A stretch of 9,635 nt of DNA from Fidelibacterota bacterium. Lineage in GTDB: Bacteria > Fidelibacterota > Fidelibacteria > Fidelibacterales > DSDE01. Below the pieces are notes generated by a model that was given only the letters and a program-made list of their open reading frames with translations, did not search any database and was not told where the DNA came from. Positions 1 to 6,655 of this stretch are shown here, in pieces. Both the position numbers and the translations under genes were made by a program. The DNA lies in contig DSDE01000385.1 of the NCBI GenBank assembly GCA_011049095.1, forward strand, positions 1-9,635. The letters run 5' to 3'. Numbering within the stretch: position 1 is the first letter of the stretch; every line of letters begins with the position of its first letter.

Positions 1-892
1 CTGTTACATTGGGTATCGCCGTACCGTCACGATATCTGGTCACTTTCAGATTTTCTGCCATCCAAATTTGATTGCCAATTCTTACCGTTTGATAAACATT
101 TCCATCTATGTCTATTAAATTTCCAACTTCATTACTATATTCACTTTCATTTGAGAAGGTAAATGCTTTTACACGATACTGATGGCTGTTACTGTTTGTC
201 AATTCATTATCTGAGTATTCACCTGCATTTTCTCCCAACTCAGCAATCTGCTCAAAGCCGGAGCCAGCATCTCTTTCCACACGATAGCCTGATTCAAATG
301 TGCAGTTGTCTATCCAGGTGAGCTTGATGCTCTGGTCGTCTATGGCTTCAGCAGTGAGATTGCTGGGGGCGGGAAAAATGGTTTCTGCGCTATTCAGGGT
401 CTCGTAGTCGCTGACATTTTGACCGGTAAAAGCGCTCACCCGATACTGATAACTGGTACCGTAAGTCAGACCGCTATCGGTATAATTCACGGCATTTTCC
501 CCCAGCTCAGCTATCTGTTCAAAACCGCTGCCGCCGTCTCTTTCTACACGATAACCCGATTCAAAGCTGCAGTTGTCGGTCCAGGTGAGCTTGATGCTTT
601 GGTCGTCAATGGCTTGAGCGCTGAGATTGCTGGGGGCGGGAATTATCGTTTCCTTGTCAAAAGGATTGGTATGCTCCAGGTCGGCGCAAGAGGAGAGGAT
701 TAAGGCTAAGCTTAAGGTTAAGGCTAAGTTTAGCCCGTGGAATGCCCTGTGGAATGGGAAAAGAGAGAATGCTCCATTAGGGAAGGCGCCTATTTTACTG
801 GGGCTTGAGTTTACCCTTTTCCGATGAACTTGGGGCTCAGTGACCGATGATAAGAAAGTGTTAATTGAAGCGACACGGTACTTTTTCATCAT
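1..892 (-). CDS. FISUMP-domain lipoprotein with two FN3 repeats (3' end beyond window)
   Basis: 297 codons are visible and the gene continues past base 1. From the N-terminus: a leader of about 53 residues, a hydrophobic stretch (54-66), and a lipobox LSSC with Cys69, so the protein is probably lipid-anchored to the outer membrane. Two fibronectin type III-like repeats follow (about 85-173 and 174-257). From about 261 begins a FISUMP domain (Fibrobacter succinogenes major paralogous domain), recognised by IDGNVYQTVRIGNQIWMAEN. FISUMP proteins are surface or secreted proteins of unclear function, so adhesion or carbohydrate contact is only a guess. ATG codons at 892 and 889 follow AGGAA at 897-901; no other in-frame ATG lies before the lipobox. 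The leader of 68 residues before Cys69 is far longer than the usual 15-30 and is partly repeat-derived. The gene lies 24 nt after the nuclease gene on the same strand, so co-transcription is likely. Confidence 0.85.
   Translation of the reverse strand, partial: MMKKYRVASINTFLSSVTEPQVHRKRVNSSPSKIGAFPNGAFSLFPFHRAFHGLNLALTLSLALILSSCADLEHTNPFDKETIIPAPSNLSAQAIDDQSIKLTWTDNCSFESGYRVERDGGSGFEQIAELGENAVNYTDSGLTYGTSYQYRVSAFTGQNVSDYETLNSAETIFPAPSNLTAEAIDDQSIKLTWIDNCTFESGYRVERDAGSGFEQIAELGENAGEYSDNELTNSNSHQYRVKAFTFSNESEYSNEVGNLIDIDGNVYQTVRIGNQIWMAENLKVTRYRDGTAIPNVT
224..640 (-). repeat. Tandem FN3 duplication, first halves nearly identical
   Basis: Codons 85-134 (491-640) and 174-223 (224-373) encode 50-residue segments differing at only about five positions; both begin PAPSNL and share the block DDQSIKLTW. 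The offset is 89 codons. Beyond these blocks the two repeats diverge abruptly: the second half of repeat 1 and that of repeat 2 share only scattered residues such as QYRV and AF. This fits a recent duplication or gene-conversion tract ending near 224 and 491. Confidence 0.85.
701..730 (-). repeat. Hexanucleotide tandem repeat encoding the signal-peptide core
   Basis: Five imperfect 6-bp units of the form TAAGNN (plus strand: taaggc, taagct, taaggt, taaggc, taagtt) lie end to end. Read on the minus strand, each unit encodes X-Leu, giving NLALTLSLAL (residues 55-64), the hydrophobic core just before the lipobox. Because the unit is a multiple of three, gain or loss of copies would lengthen or shorten the signal core without a frameshift. 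Confidence 0.8.
734..756 (-). repeat. Short direct repeat in lipoprotein leader
   Basis: CATTCCACAGGG is followed directly by CATTCCACGGG on the minus strand. It lies upstream of the hexamer repeat and inside the extended leader of the lipoprotein gene, encoding part of residues 46-53. It adds to the impression that this leader was assembled from short repeats. Confidence 0.55.
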
Positions 893-916
893 TTTATTCC
901 TGCTTTTTTGCTTGGG

Positions 917-2083
917 TTAATATTGTACTTTTTTTCTTAGTTCATTTTCGATAAAGCTTTTGATATCATTGTCATCAGGCAGGCGCAGTTTATATTTACT
1001 GACAAAGAGATGGTCCTTTTCATTGGCGGTGACATATTCCACCAAAGCGCTATTTTTGTCTGTCACCAAAAGGATGCCCACCGGTGGGTTATCATCTTTT
1101 TCCATGACTTTATCCTTGTAATAATTAAGATATGCCACCAGTTGCGAGGCGTGGGAATGATTGAAACAATCGACCTTTAAATCAATGAGCACATGGCATT
1201 TAAGAATCCGATGGTAAAAGACCAAATCAATGCGAAAATATTCATCGCCGATGAGAATTCGCTTCTGTCGCGCTTCAAAGCAAAATCCATTGCCCAATTC
1301 CAGAATAAAGCTCTGCAGATTTGATATAAGAGCATTTTCAAGCTTTGAATCTTCGATGAGTTCCGGCTGATTGATACCTAGAAACTCAAAGAAATAATGG
1401 GATTTGACGATGTCTGCCGGACTCGCGGGCTGGATTTTGAGCTGCAATTCTTGAAATGCTCGCTCTTTATTTAGCGATAATCCAAGCCTTTCAAAACTTA
1501 AAGTTGCGATTTGCCGCCGCAGCTCTTGCACCGAAAGCTGAGTTTTGAGGATAAGCATCTCGTAGTACTGACGTTTAAGGGGTTCGTCAATTTTTATGAG
1601 CTCAATAAAATGGGTATAAGATATTTGCTGAATCATGTTTTGCGTGAGTTCTGGAACATTATTCTGATTATTAATTGTTTGCGACGGCGTCCCAAGAATG
1701 TTTTGAGAACATAAATCAAGAAATTTGTCAGTTGGCAACTGACGAATGTTCCCTACTGACAGATATTTTGTGAATTCGTCAGTCAGTAACTGACGAATCT
1801 CCGGATAAACTTGATAGAATTGCCTGGCATTCTTTAAATTTGTCTCTGAAAGCCCACGAATATTGAGTTTGGCAGATAGTTTAGATAATAGATGCCCGCC
1901 ATAGGTCGCCCGGTCTTCACCATTTTGCTCAAATTCGACAATATAATAGCCAATAAGCCAGTTGCGGATTGTAAGATAGCTATTGACTGCTTTTATTACG
2001 GCTATTTGCAGAGCCTGATGTGTTTGAATAATGCGGCGGGCAAGACCTTGAAAGGTGTTTTCAGTGCTATCCATCTTGATCAT
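917..2083 (-). CDS. DUF1016/YhcG-family PDDEXK nuclease
   Basis: A 388-residue protein of the usual length for the YhcG family. The N-terminal helical DUF1016_N part (about 10-195) contains ARRIIQTHQ and the NARQFYQVYPEIRQ signature. The C-terminal PDDEXK fold (about 225-370) shows ARQKRILIGDEYFRIDLVFYH, then HVLIDLKVDCF. The likely catalytic set is Glu262, Asp286, Asp301 and Lys303, with Gln314 on the following helix. The E-x-K position normally seen is D-L-K here, a conservative change. Family members are predicted DNA endonucleases, often near restriction-modification or mobile genes, but no methylase or restriction partner lies in this window. The first ATG overlaps the stop of the PEGA gene (ATGA) and has no strong ribosome-binding site, so translation is probably coupled; Met4 is an alternative start. 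Two intragenic palindromes encode the variable linker (residues 96-121). The substrate is unknown. Confidence 0.87.
   Translation of the reverse strand: MIKMDSTENTFQGLARRIIQTHQALQIAVIKAVNSYLTIRNWLIGYYIVEFEQNGEDRATYGGHLLSKLSAKLNIRGLSETNLKNARQFYQVYPEIRQLLTDEFTKYLSVGNIRQLPTDKFLDLCSQNILGTPSQTINNQNNVPELTQNMIQQISYTHFIELIKIDEPLKRQYYEMLILKTQLSVQELRRQIATLSFERLGLSLNKERAFQELQLKIQPASPADIVKSHYFFEFLGINQPELIEDSKLENALISNLQSFILELGNGFCFEARQKRILIGDEYFRIDLVFYHRILKCHVLIDLKVDCFNHSHASQLVAYLNYYKDKVMEKDDNPPVGILLVTDKNSALVEYVTANEKDHLFVSKYKLRLPDDNDIKSFIENELRKKVQY
1723..1747. repeat. Intragenic palindrome 1 in the DUF1016 gene
   Basis: ATTTGTCAGTTG, one base, then CAACTGACGAAT: 12-bp arms with one mismatch (a G-T wobble in RNA) around a perfect 17-bp core. 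It encodes the IRQLPTDKF part of the linker between the two halves of the nuclease. Confidence 0.75.
1774..1798. repeat. Intragenic palindrome 2 in the DUF1016 gene
   Basis: ATTCGTCAGT and ACTGACGAAT form perfect 10-bp arms around a five-base loop (CAGTA). It shares the GTCAGT/ACTGAC core with palindrome 1, lying 26 nt away, and encodes IRQLLTDEF. The two segments are therefore diverged copies of one unit at both DNA and protein level. Confidence 0.75.
2080..2083 (-). other. ATGA stop/start overlap
   Basis: The TGA stop of the PEGA gene (2082-2080) and the ATG of the nuclease gene (2083-2081) share bases. Only a weak GAAAG precedes this ATG, so the nuclease is probably translated by re-initiation after the PEGA gene. 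Confidence 0.7.
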
Positions 2084-3807
2084 CTTTCAAGTGTGAGTTT
2101 TTTGTTCAGCTTATTGATATCGAGTTGGAATTTGATGGATGGCGTGAGGGCGATGCCGGCGCCGATGGCCACGTAGCCGCTGATTTTGTGAAGCTGATTG
2201 GCCTGTTTGTAAAGGTCCTCGGCGCTCGGGGTGCTTTGCGCCGCTTCATAATCGCTGTAGCGCATCATCGAATAGGCTTTTAGTCCGGCGGAGCCGATTC
2301 CCAGTGCGGCGGAGCCCAGCCAGCTCAGATTGCGCCACCGTTTTTGCGCGTCTATCTCCTGCTGGATGCTCCCTTCGTAGGTCATGAGGCTCACCTCGAT
2401 GGCGGTGCGCTTCTCGTGTTCGATGAGGATATTTCTCGTATCGGGCAGATAATCGGGATGGGAAACATAGAGCGAATAGGCGCCCACGGGCACCTGATTC
2501 AGCAGCTTGAGACCGTTCCAGCGCTCATAGACTTTACCGGCGGCGTCGTTCATAAGCACCGACGCATTATTGGGCAGCGCCTTAAATTGCAGCGAGCCGG
2601 ATTTCATCTTCAGGGAATAGCTTTTATGGGCGCTCTCGCCGCGGCTCACCTGAATATTATCCGTTTCTTCAAAATAGTGGGGATGGACTAACTCCAGACG
2701 ATAGCTTCCCGGCGCCAATTCAATAGAGCGCTGCTGCCCGTAGCTGCGTTTATTGATGAATAGCTCGGCATCGGCAGGCACTACACTCACACTGAGAAAA
2801 CCGGTGTTTTTTACCAAAGTATAGCTTTTTTGAATACTTTCGCCCAGTTTGAGATTTACCGTTTCCGATAAGGAAAGATAGCCGCTCTTCATCACGGTGA
2901 TTTGGTGTTCGCCAGGCAGCAGCTCGATGCGTCCTGGTGAATAGGGTTGATTGTCAATGAGAATCTCGGCGTCTGCCGGCTGAACGGTGACATTTAAAAT
3001 AGCGCTATTTCGGGTGAGGGTATAGCTCAGATCATTTTGCACGTCCTCTTTGATGGTGAGATTTTCCACAATATCGAGATAGCCGGGCTTGACGATTTTT
3101 AGTTCATACGTTTCGGGAAAGAGAAAATCGCTCCAGTAGCTCTGCCCCCGCAAAACGCCATTAAGATAGACAGAGGCGCCATCGGGAATGGTCGTAATGG
3201 TTACTGGCGTTACATCAATCTGCTTCAATACAATATCGCGAAAAAGCGTTTGGTCTTCAGTGACGGTGATGCGCCGCGTTTCGCCGCGGTAGCCTTCCTT
3301 GCGAATGCGCAGCTCGTGCTCGCCAGGGACGATTTTGAAGCTTTCACCAGCGCCCAGACTTTCCCCATCGAGGATTTTTTCCGCATCGGCGGGCTGGGTA
3401 AGGATGGTTACATTCACCGGCTTCTTGTCGCCGCTGATTTTCAGCTCCCAAACCTGGCGCTCCCGAAGGCTCACCCCTTCATCCAGCAGCACGATGAGAA
3501 ATTCACCATATCCGGTTTTATAGACCCGCAATATCCGCTCATCGGGCTGGACATAAAGCAAATCCACACCGGGCAACCTATCAACTTTGATGATGCCGTT
3601 GTTGGATTTGTAGGCGAAACCTTCCATATCGCTGATAATCTTCAACGCTGCGGCGATGCGTCCATTGACATCTTTGTGCTGACTGCCCACAAACTCATTG
3701 CTCAGCAGTCGGGGCTTTTCCAGCAGCCTTAACTTGGGAAGGGTATTATCCTGAGCGCTCAGCAGACTTGCCAGGGTCAGTAAAGAGATTATGAGACGTG
3801 TTTTCAT
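2080..3807 (-). CDS. Exported PEGA-repeat protein
   Basis: A 575-residue protein. Residues 1-18 form a signal peptide (MKTRLIISLLTLASLLSAQ, likely cleaved after Ala18). Residues about 20-128 are an N-terminal domain I do not recognise. Five PEGA-type beta repeats follow at about 131-196, 200-265, 268-333, 336-400 and 403-475, with the pattern 'xPxxAxxxxxN/D ... xPGxYxLxxxxxGY'. The family is named for a PEGA motif; here variants such as LPGEH, APGSY and VPVGAY occupy that place. The C-terminus has two hydrophobic segments (494-510 and 543-556) flanking a polar stretch, so the repeats would sit outside the cytoplasm anchored by a C-terminal hairpin. PEGA domains occur in surface-layer and envelope proteins; the precise role here is unknown. 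The start is well supported: GAGGAA at 3811-3816 lies four bases before the ATG. It is the first gene of the presumed three-gene unit. Confidence 0.85.
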   Translation of the reverse strand: MKTRLIISLLTLASLLSAQDNTLPKLRLLEKPRLLSNEFVGSQHKDVNGRIAAALKIISDMEGFAYKSNNGIIKVDRLPGVDLLYVQPDERILRVYKTGYGEFLIVLLDEGVSLRERQVWELKISGDKKPVNVTILTQPADAEKILDGESLGAGESFKIVPGEHELRIRKEGYRGETRRITVTEDQTLFRDIVLKQIDVTPVTITTIPDGASVYLNGVLRGQSYWSDFLFPETYELKIVKPGYLDIVENLTIKEDVQNDLSYTLTRNSAILNVTVQPADAEILIDNQPYSPGRIELLPGEHQITVMKSGYLSLSETVNLKLGESIQKSYTLVKNTGFLSVSVVPADAELFINKRSYGQQRSIELAPGSYRLELVHPHYFEETDNIQVSRGESAHKSYSLKMKSGSLQFKALPNNASVLMNDAAGKVYERWNGLKLLNQVPVGAYSLYVSHPDYLPDTRNILIEHEKRTAIEVSLMTYEGSIQQEIDAQKRWRNLSWLGSAALGIGSAGLKAYSMMRYSDYEAAQSTPSAEDLYKQANQLHKISGYVAIGAGIALTPSIKFQLDINKLNKKLTLER

Positions 3808-4226
3808 TGATTCCTCAATATTTTTATTTGCTCAATTCAACGTATAAAACTAAAAAAAGCTTTGCGGAATTTCAATCTTTTTGCACTGATGGTGAAAAAT
3901 ATATTCAGGGATAAACTTCTGATGACTGCATATAGCTTTTGCCGTAAGTCCGAAGCGCCGCCTGAGAATATTTGCTGAGGGAATCCATTGATTTCTATTC
4001 ACGGAGAATATAAATTCGCCTATGACAGGGGAAGGCACAAAGCACAAGGATCAAAGCGCAAGGATCAAGGATCAAGGCGCAAGGAAAAGGGATTTGATGA
4101 TTCGAGGATTTAAAGATTCGAAAATTATTCATTCTGCATTCTATATTTTACATTCTGCATTATTCTCCTCCTGTCTCCTGTCTCCTGTCTCCTGCCTCCT
4201 GCCTTCAAAAATAAAGGAAATAAAAT
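3808..4226. other. Divergent spacer between the PEGA gene and ligA
   Basis: 419 nt with no convincing gene. The left half (3808-4020) is AT-rich and should hold the promoter for the minus-strand unit. A weak plus-strand promoter candidate is TTGATT at 3988-3993 and TATAAA at 4009-4014, but its 15-base spacer is short. The right half is a chain of short degenerate repeats listed separately. Open frames across it (for example 4022-4237 plus and 3850-4047 minus) are made of repeat translation or lack a ribosome-binding site. Confidence 0.6.
4031..4203. repeat. Chain of four different degenerate microsatellites upstream of ligA
   Basis: Four distinct low-complexity blocks follow one another: 4031-4085, purine-rich with recurring AAGGATCAAGG and GCGCAAGGA; 4089-4120, variations on GATTCGAGGATT; 4123-4164, two spaced copies of CATTCTGCATT; 4165-4203, a 7-bp tandem repeat of TCTCCTG/CCTCCTG type with about five copies. 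They occupy the whole segment before the ligA ribosome-binding site at 4213-4220, so they lie in its probable 5' untranslated region. Confidence 0.8.
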
Positions 4227-6221
4227 ATGAACGATAAACTAGAAAGACTGCGGCAGCTTGCCGATGAGCTGAATATGCACAACGTCCATTATTACATGGA
4301 AGACAATCCCCTCGTTAGCGATGCCGAATATGATAAACTGATGCGGGAACTGGAAGCGTTAGAGCAGGAGCTGAATATTATTCTGCCGGATTCGCCGACA
4401 CAAAGGGTGGGTGCGCCGCCATTGACAGCCTTTGACCCCCTGCCCCACCGCACGCCCATGCTCAGCCTGGCCAATGCTATGAATGCCGGCGAACTGATGG
4501 ACTTTTGCCGCCGCGTCGAAAAGGAATTTCCTGGCGAAATATTGAGCTTTATGGGCGAACCCAAGCTGGATGGGCTGGGTGTGGAGCTGATTTATGAGAA
4601 AGGTCTTTTCGTCAGCGGCGCCACTCGCGGCGACGGCTACACGGGAGAAAATATCACCGCCAACCTGCGCACCATTCGCCAGATTCCCCTGAAGCTCAAG
4701 GGCGATGCAATTCCGGACATTTTGGAAGTCCGCGGCGAGGTGATTCTCAGCCACGCCAATTTCAAAAAGCTCAATGCCCAGCAGGAGCAGGACGGCAAGC
4801 CTCTCTTTGCCAATCCCCGCAATGCGGCCGCCGGTTCGCTGAGGCAGCTCGACAGCCGCATCACCGCCAAAAGGCCCCTGGAAATCTTTATCTATTCGCC
4901 AGGAGAAATCCAGGGGATAAAATTCAAATCTCAGGCGCAGTTTCTGGAACAGCTCAAGGCGTGGGGTTTTCCGGTGAATCCCTACAACGAACTGTTGCCC
5001 TCAAGCGAAGCGGCGCTGGATTATTATCAGCGGATGGAAAAGAATCGGGAAAATCTCCCCTACGACATAGACGGCATCGTGGTGAAAGTCAACTCCTGGC
5101 GGCTGCAAAATGAGCTGGGAATGCGCACCCGCACGCCCCGCTGGGCCATCGCCGGAAAATTCAAAGCCCGGCAAGAGACCACCGTCATCAAAGAAATCAT
5201 CGCTCAGGTTGGCCGCACCGGCGCCATCACCCCTGTAGCCATCCTCGAACCGGTGCAGGTGGGAGGCGTTACCGTCAGCCGCGCCACCCTCCACAATCAG
5301 GATGAGATTGACCGCAAAGATATTCGCATTGGCGACACGGTTCTCATACAGCGCGCCGGTGACGTCATTCCCGAAGTGGTGAAAATCATCTCTGAAAAGC
5401 GTCCTGCCGATTCCCAAGCCTATCGCCTGCCGGAAAATTGTCCCGTCTGCGGCGCCCCCACCAGCCGCGTGGCCGATGAAGCGGTGCTCCGCTGCTCCAA
5501 CCGCTCTTGTCCCGCCCAGCTCGCCGGCAGCATCGAACATTTTGCTTCTAAAAAAGCGATGGATATTGACGGTCTCGGTGAAAAAATCGTTCAGCAGCTC
5601 ATTGAGAATAATTTGCTTCATTCCGTCGCCGATCTTTTTTCTTTAGAATATGAGTCCGTGCTCAGGCTGGAGCGATTCGCCGAAAAATCTGCCCAAAATC
5701 TCATCGAAGCTATTGAGAAAAGCAAGTCCCGTCCCCTCGCTGCCGTGATTTACGCCCTGGGCATTCCCAATTGCGGAGAATATCTCAGCCGCATTCTGGC
5801 GGAAAATTTTGGCAGTCTCGCTGCACTGGCTAAAGCTTCCGCCGACGAACTGCTGGCTTTGGAAGGCGTGGGACCCATCGTTGCCGAAAGCATCCGCACC
5901 TTTTTCGCCGAGCCGCACAATCAGAGCGCCTTAGAAAAACTGAAATCCGCCGGTGTCAATCCCATTCTCCAAAAAGAAAAAAAGCAGGAGGATGCCCGCT
6001 TTTCAGGGAAAACCTTCGTCTTTACCGGTGCGCTGAGCAAATTCACCCGCAACGAAGCCGAAAAGATGGTGCAGGAAAGGGGCGGCAAGACTCTCGGCTC
6101 CGTCAGCAAAAAGACTGATTACGTTGTTGCCGGAGAAAATGCCGGCAGCAAGCTCAGCAAAGCCCAAAGCCTGGGCCTGACAGTCCTCACGGAAGATGAA
6201 TTTCTGGAAATGAGCAAGTAA
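4227..6221 (+). CDS. ligA: NAD-dependent DNA ligase LigA
   Basis: A 664-residue protein, the standard length. It seals nicks in replication and repair using NAD+ as AMP donor. Domain Ia (1-70) has the NMN-binding HYYMEDNPLVSDAEYD. The nucleotidyltransferase domain (about 71-315) has the active-site KLDG with adenylated Lys113, then GATRGDG (131-137), EVRGE (167-171), DGIVVKV (282-288) and WAIAGKFKA (306-314). An OB fold (about 318-395) follows. The zinc finger uses Cys405, Cys408, Cys423 and Cys428, all present. Helix-hairpin-helix repeats (about 435-580) include EGVGPIVAESI, and a C-terminal BRCT domain (588-664) begins FSGKTFVFTGAL. No key residue is missing. The start is preceded by AAAGGAAA at 4213-4220. 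The gene stands alone between two long spacers and is probably expressed from its own promoter through the repeat-filled leader. No terminator is obvious immediately downstream. Confidence 0.98.
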   Translation: MNDKLERLRQLADELNMHNVHYYMEDNPLVSDAEYDKLMRELEALEQELNIILPDSPTQRVGAPPLTAFDPLPHRTPMLSLANAMNAGELMDFCRRVEKEFPGEILSFMGEPKLDGLGVELIYEKGLFVSGATRGDGYTGENITANLRTIRQIPLKLKGDAIPDILEVRGEVILSHANFKKLNAQQEQDGKPLFANPRNAAAGSLRQLDSRITAKRPLEIFIYSPGEIQGIKFKSQAQFLEQLKAWGFPVNPYNELLPSSEAALDYYQRMEKNRENLPYDIDGIVVKVNSWRLQNELGMRTRTPRWAIAGKFKARQETTVIKEIIAQVGRTGAITPVAILEPVQVGGVTVSRATLHNQDEIDRKDIRIGDTVLIQRAGDVIPEVVKIISEKRPADSQAYRLPENCPVCGAPTSRVADEAVLRCSNRSCPAQLAGSIEHFASKKAMDIDGLGEKIVQQLIENNLLHSVADLFSLEYESVLRLERFAEKSAQNLIEAIEKSKSRPLAAVIYALGIPNCGEYLSRILAENFGSLAALAKASADELLALEGVGPIVAESIRTFFAEPHNQSALEKLKSAGVNPILQKEKKQEDARFSGKTFVFTGALSKFTRNEAEKMVQERGGKTLGSVSKKTDYVVAGENAGSKLSKAQSLGLTVLTEDEFLEMSK

Positions 6222-6524
6222 AACTTATCTGACGAATCTATCATAATATTACCACATCTGTCCAAAATAAATTTTTGCCATCCATAAATTGGATTATACC
6301 GCTTGTATTAATCCGCGCCTTCACGCCCTGTGAAATATTCTTTCACGAATTCAGGGAAAAAAGATTGTGTTTGAAGGCGGAAAATAGACCTGGCGCGATG
6401 AGAAATACAAAACGGAAGCTGATGAGAGTGATAATAGCTTGTACGATAGATTCGTCTCTCCCAAATCTCACTTTCCACAACTCCCACCTTCAGGCAGAAT
6501 CTTCCCCGAATTTGTGACAGCCCA

Positions 6525-6606
6525 GGTCACTGAGCGGAGTGGTATCCTGAGCTTGTCGAAGGGTCGAAGTGCGGTCACTGAGCGGTCACTGAGCGGAGTC
6601 GAAGTG
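6525..6606. repeat. Cluster of TGAGC...TCGAAG intergenic repeats
   Basis: At least three related units: GGTCACTGAGCGGAGT at 6525-6540, CCTGAGCTTGTCGAAGGG at 6546-6563, and a copy at 6583-6606 running from CGGTCACTGAGC through GGAGTCGAAGTG. The 11-mer CGGTCACTGAG is duplicated head to tail at 6572-6582 and 6583-6593. From general familiarity (no search run), repeats of the form CTGAGCnnnGTCGAAG are scattered between genes in many unrelated bacterial genomes. The units here look eroded and partly fused. Confidence 0.75.
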
Positions 6607-6609
6607 TTG

Positions 6610-6655
6610 CTTAATTTGGACCTGTCCGTCCCCTGACGGATCAAGACAAATTAAG
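6610..6655. repeat. 46-nt interrupted palindrome beside the repeat cluster
   Basis: Outer arms CTTAATTTG (6610-6618) and CAAATTAAG (6647-6655) are perfect 9-bp complements. Inner arms TCCGTC (6625-6630) and GACGGA (6635-6640) pair around a CCCT loop. The two stems are separated by a symmetric six-by-six internal loop. It could be a REP-like element, the relic of a small mobile element, or a structured RNA element; the sequence alone does not decide. Confidence 0.6.

Noticed and set aside
3850..4047. Minus-strand open frame of 65 residues in the divergent spacer
   Set aside because: It starts at a TTG inside the repeat block, has no ribosome-binding site, and shows no recognisable protein character.
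4022..4237. Plus-strand open frame of 71 residues just before ligA
   Set aside because: Its sequence is a translation of the four microsatellite blocks, it runs into the ligA start, and it lacks a ribosome-binding site.
4292..6109. Long minus-strand open frames opposite ligA
   Set aside because: They are antisense shadows of a strongly conserved gene, with no independent support.
6275..6636. Plus-strand open frames across the repeat cluster downstream of ligA
   Set aside because: They have no ribosome-binding sites and read through the intergenic repeats.
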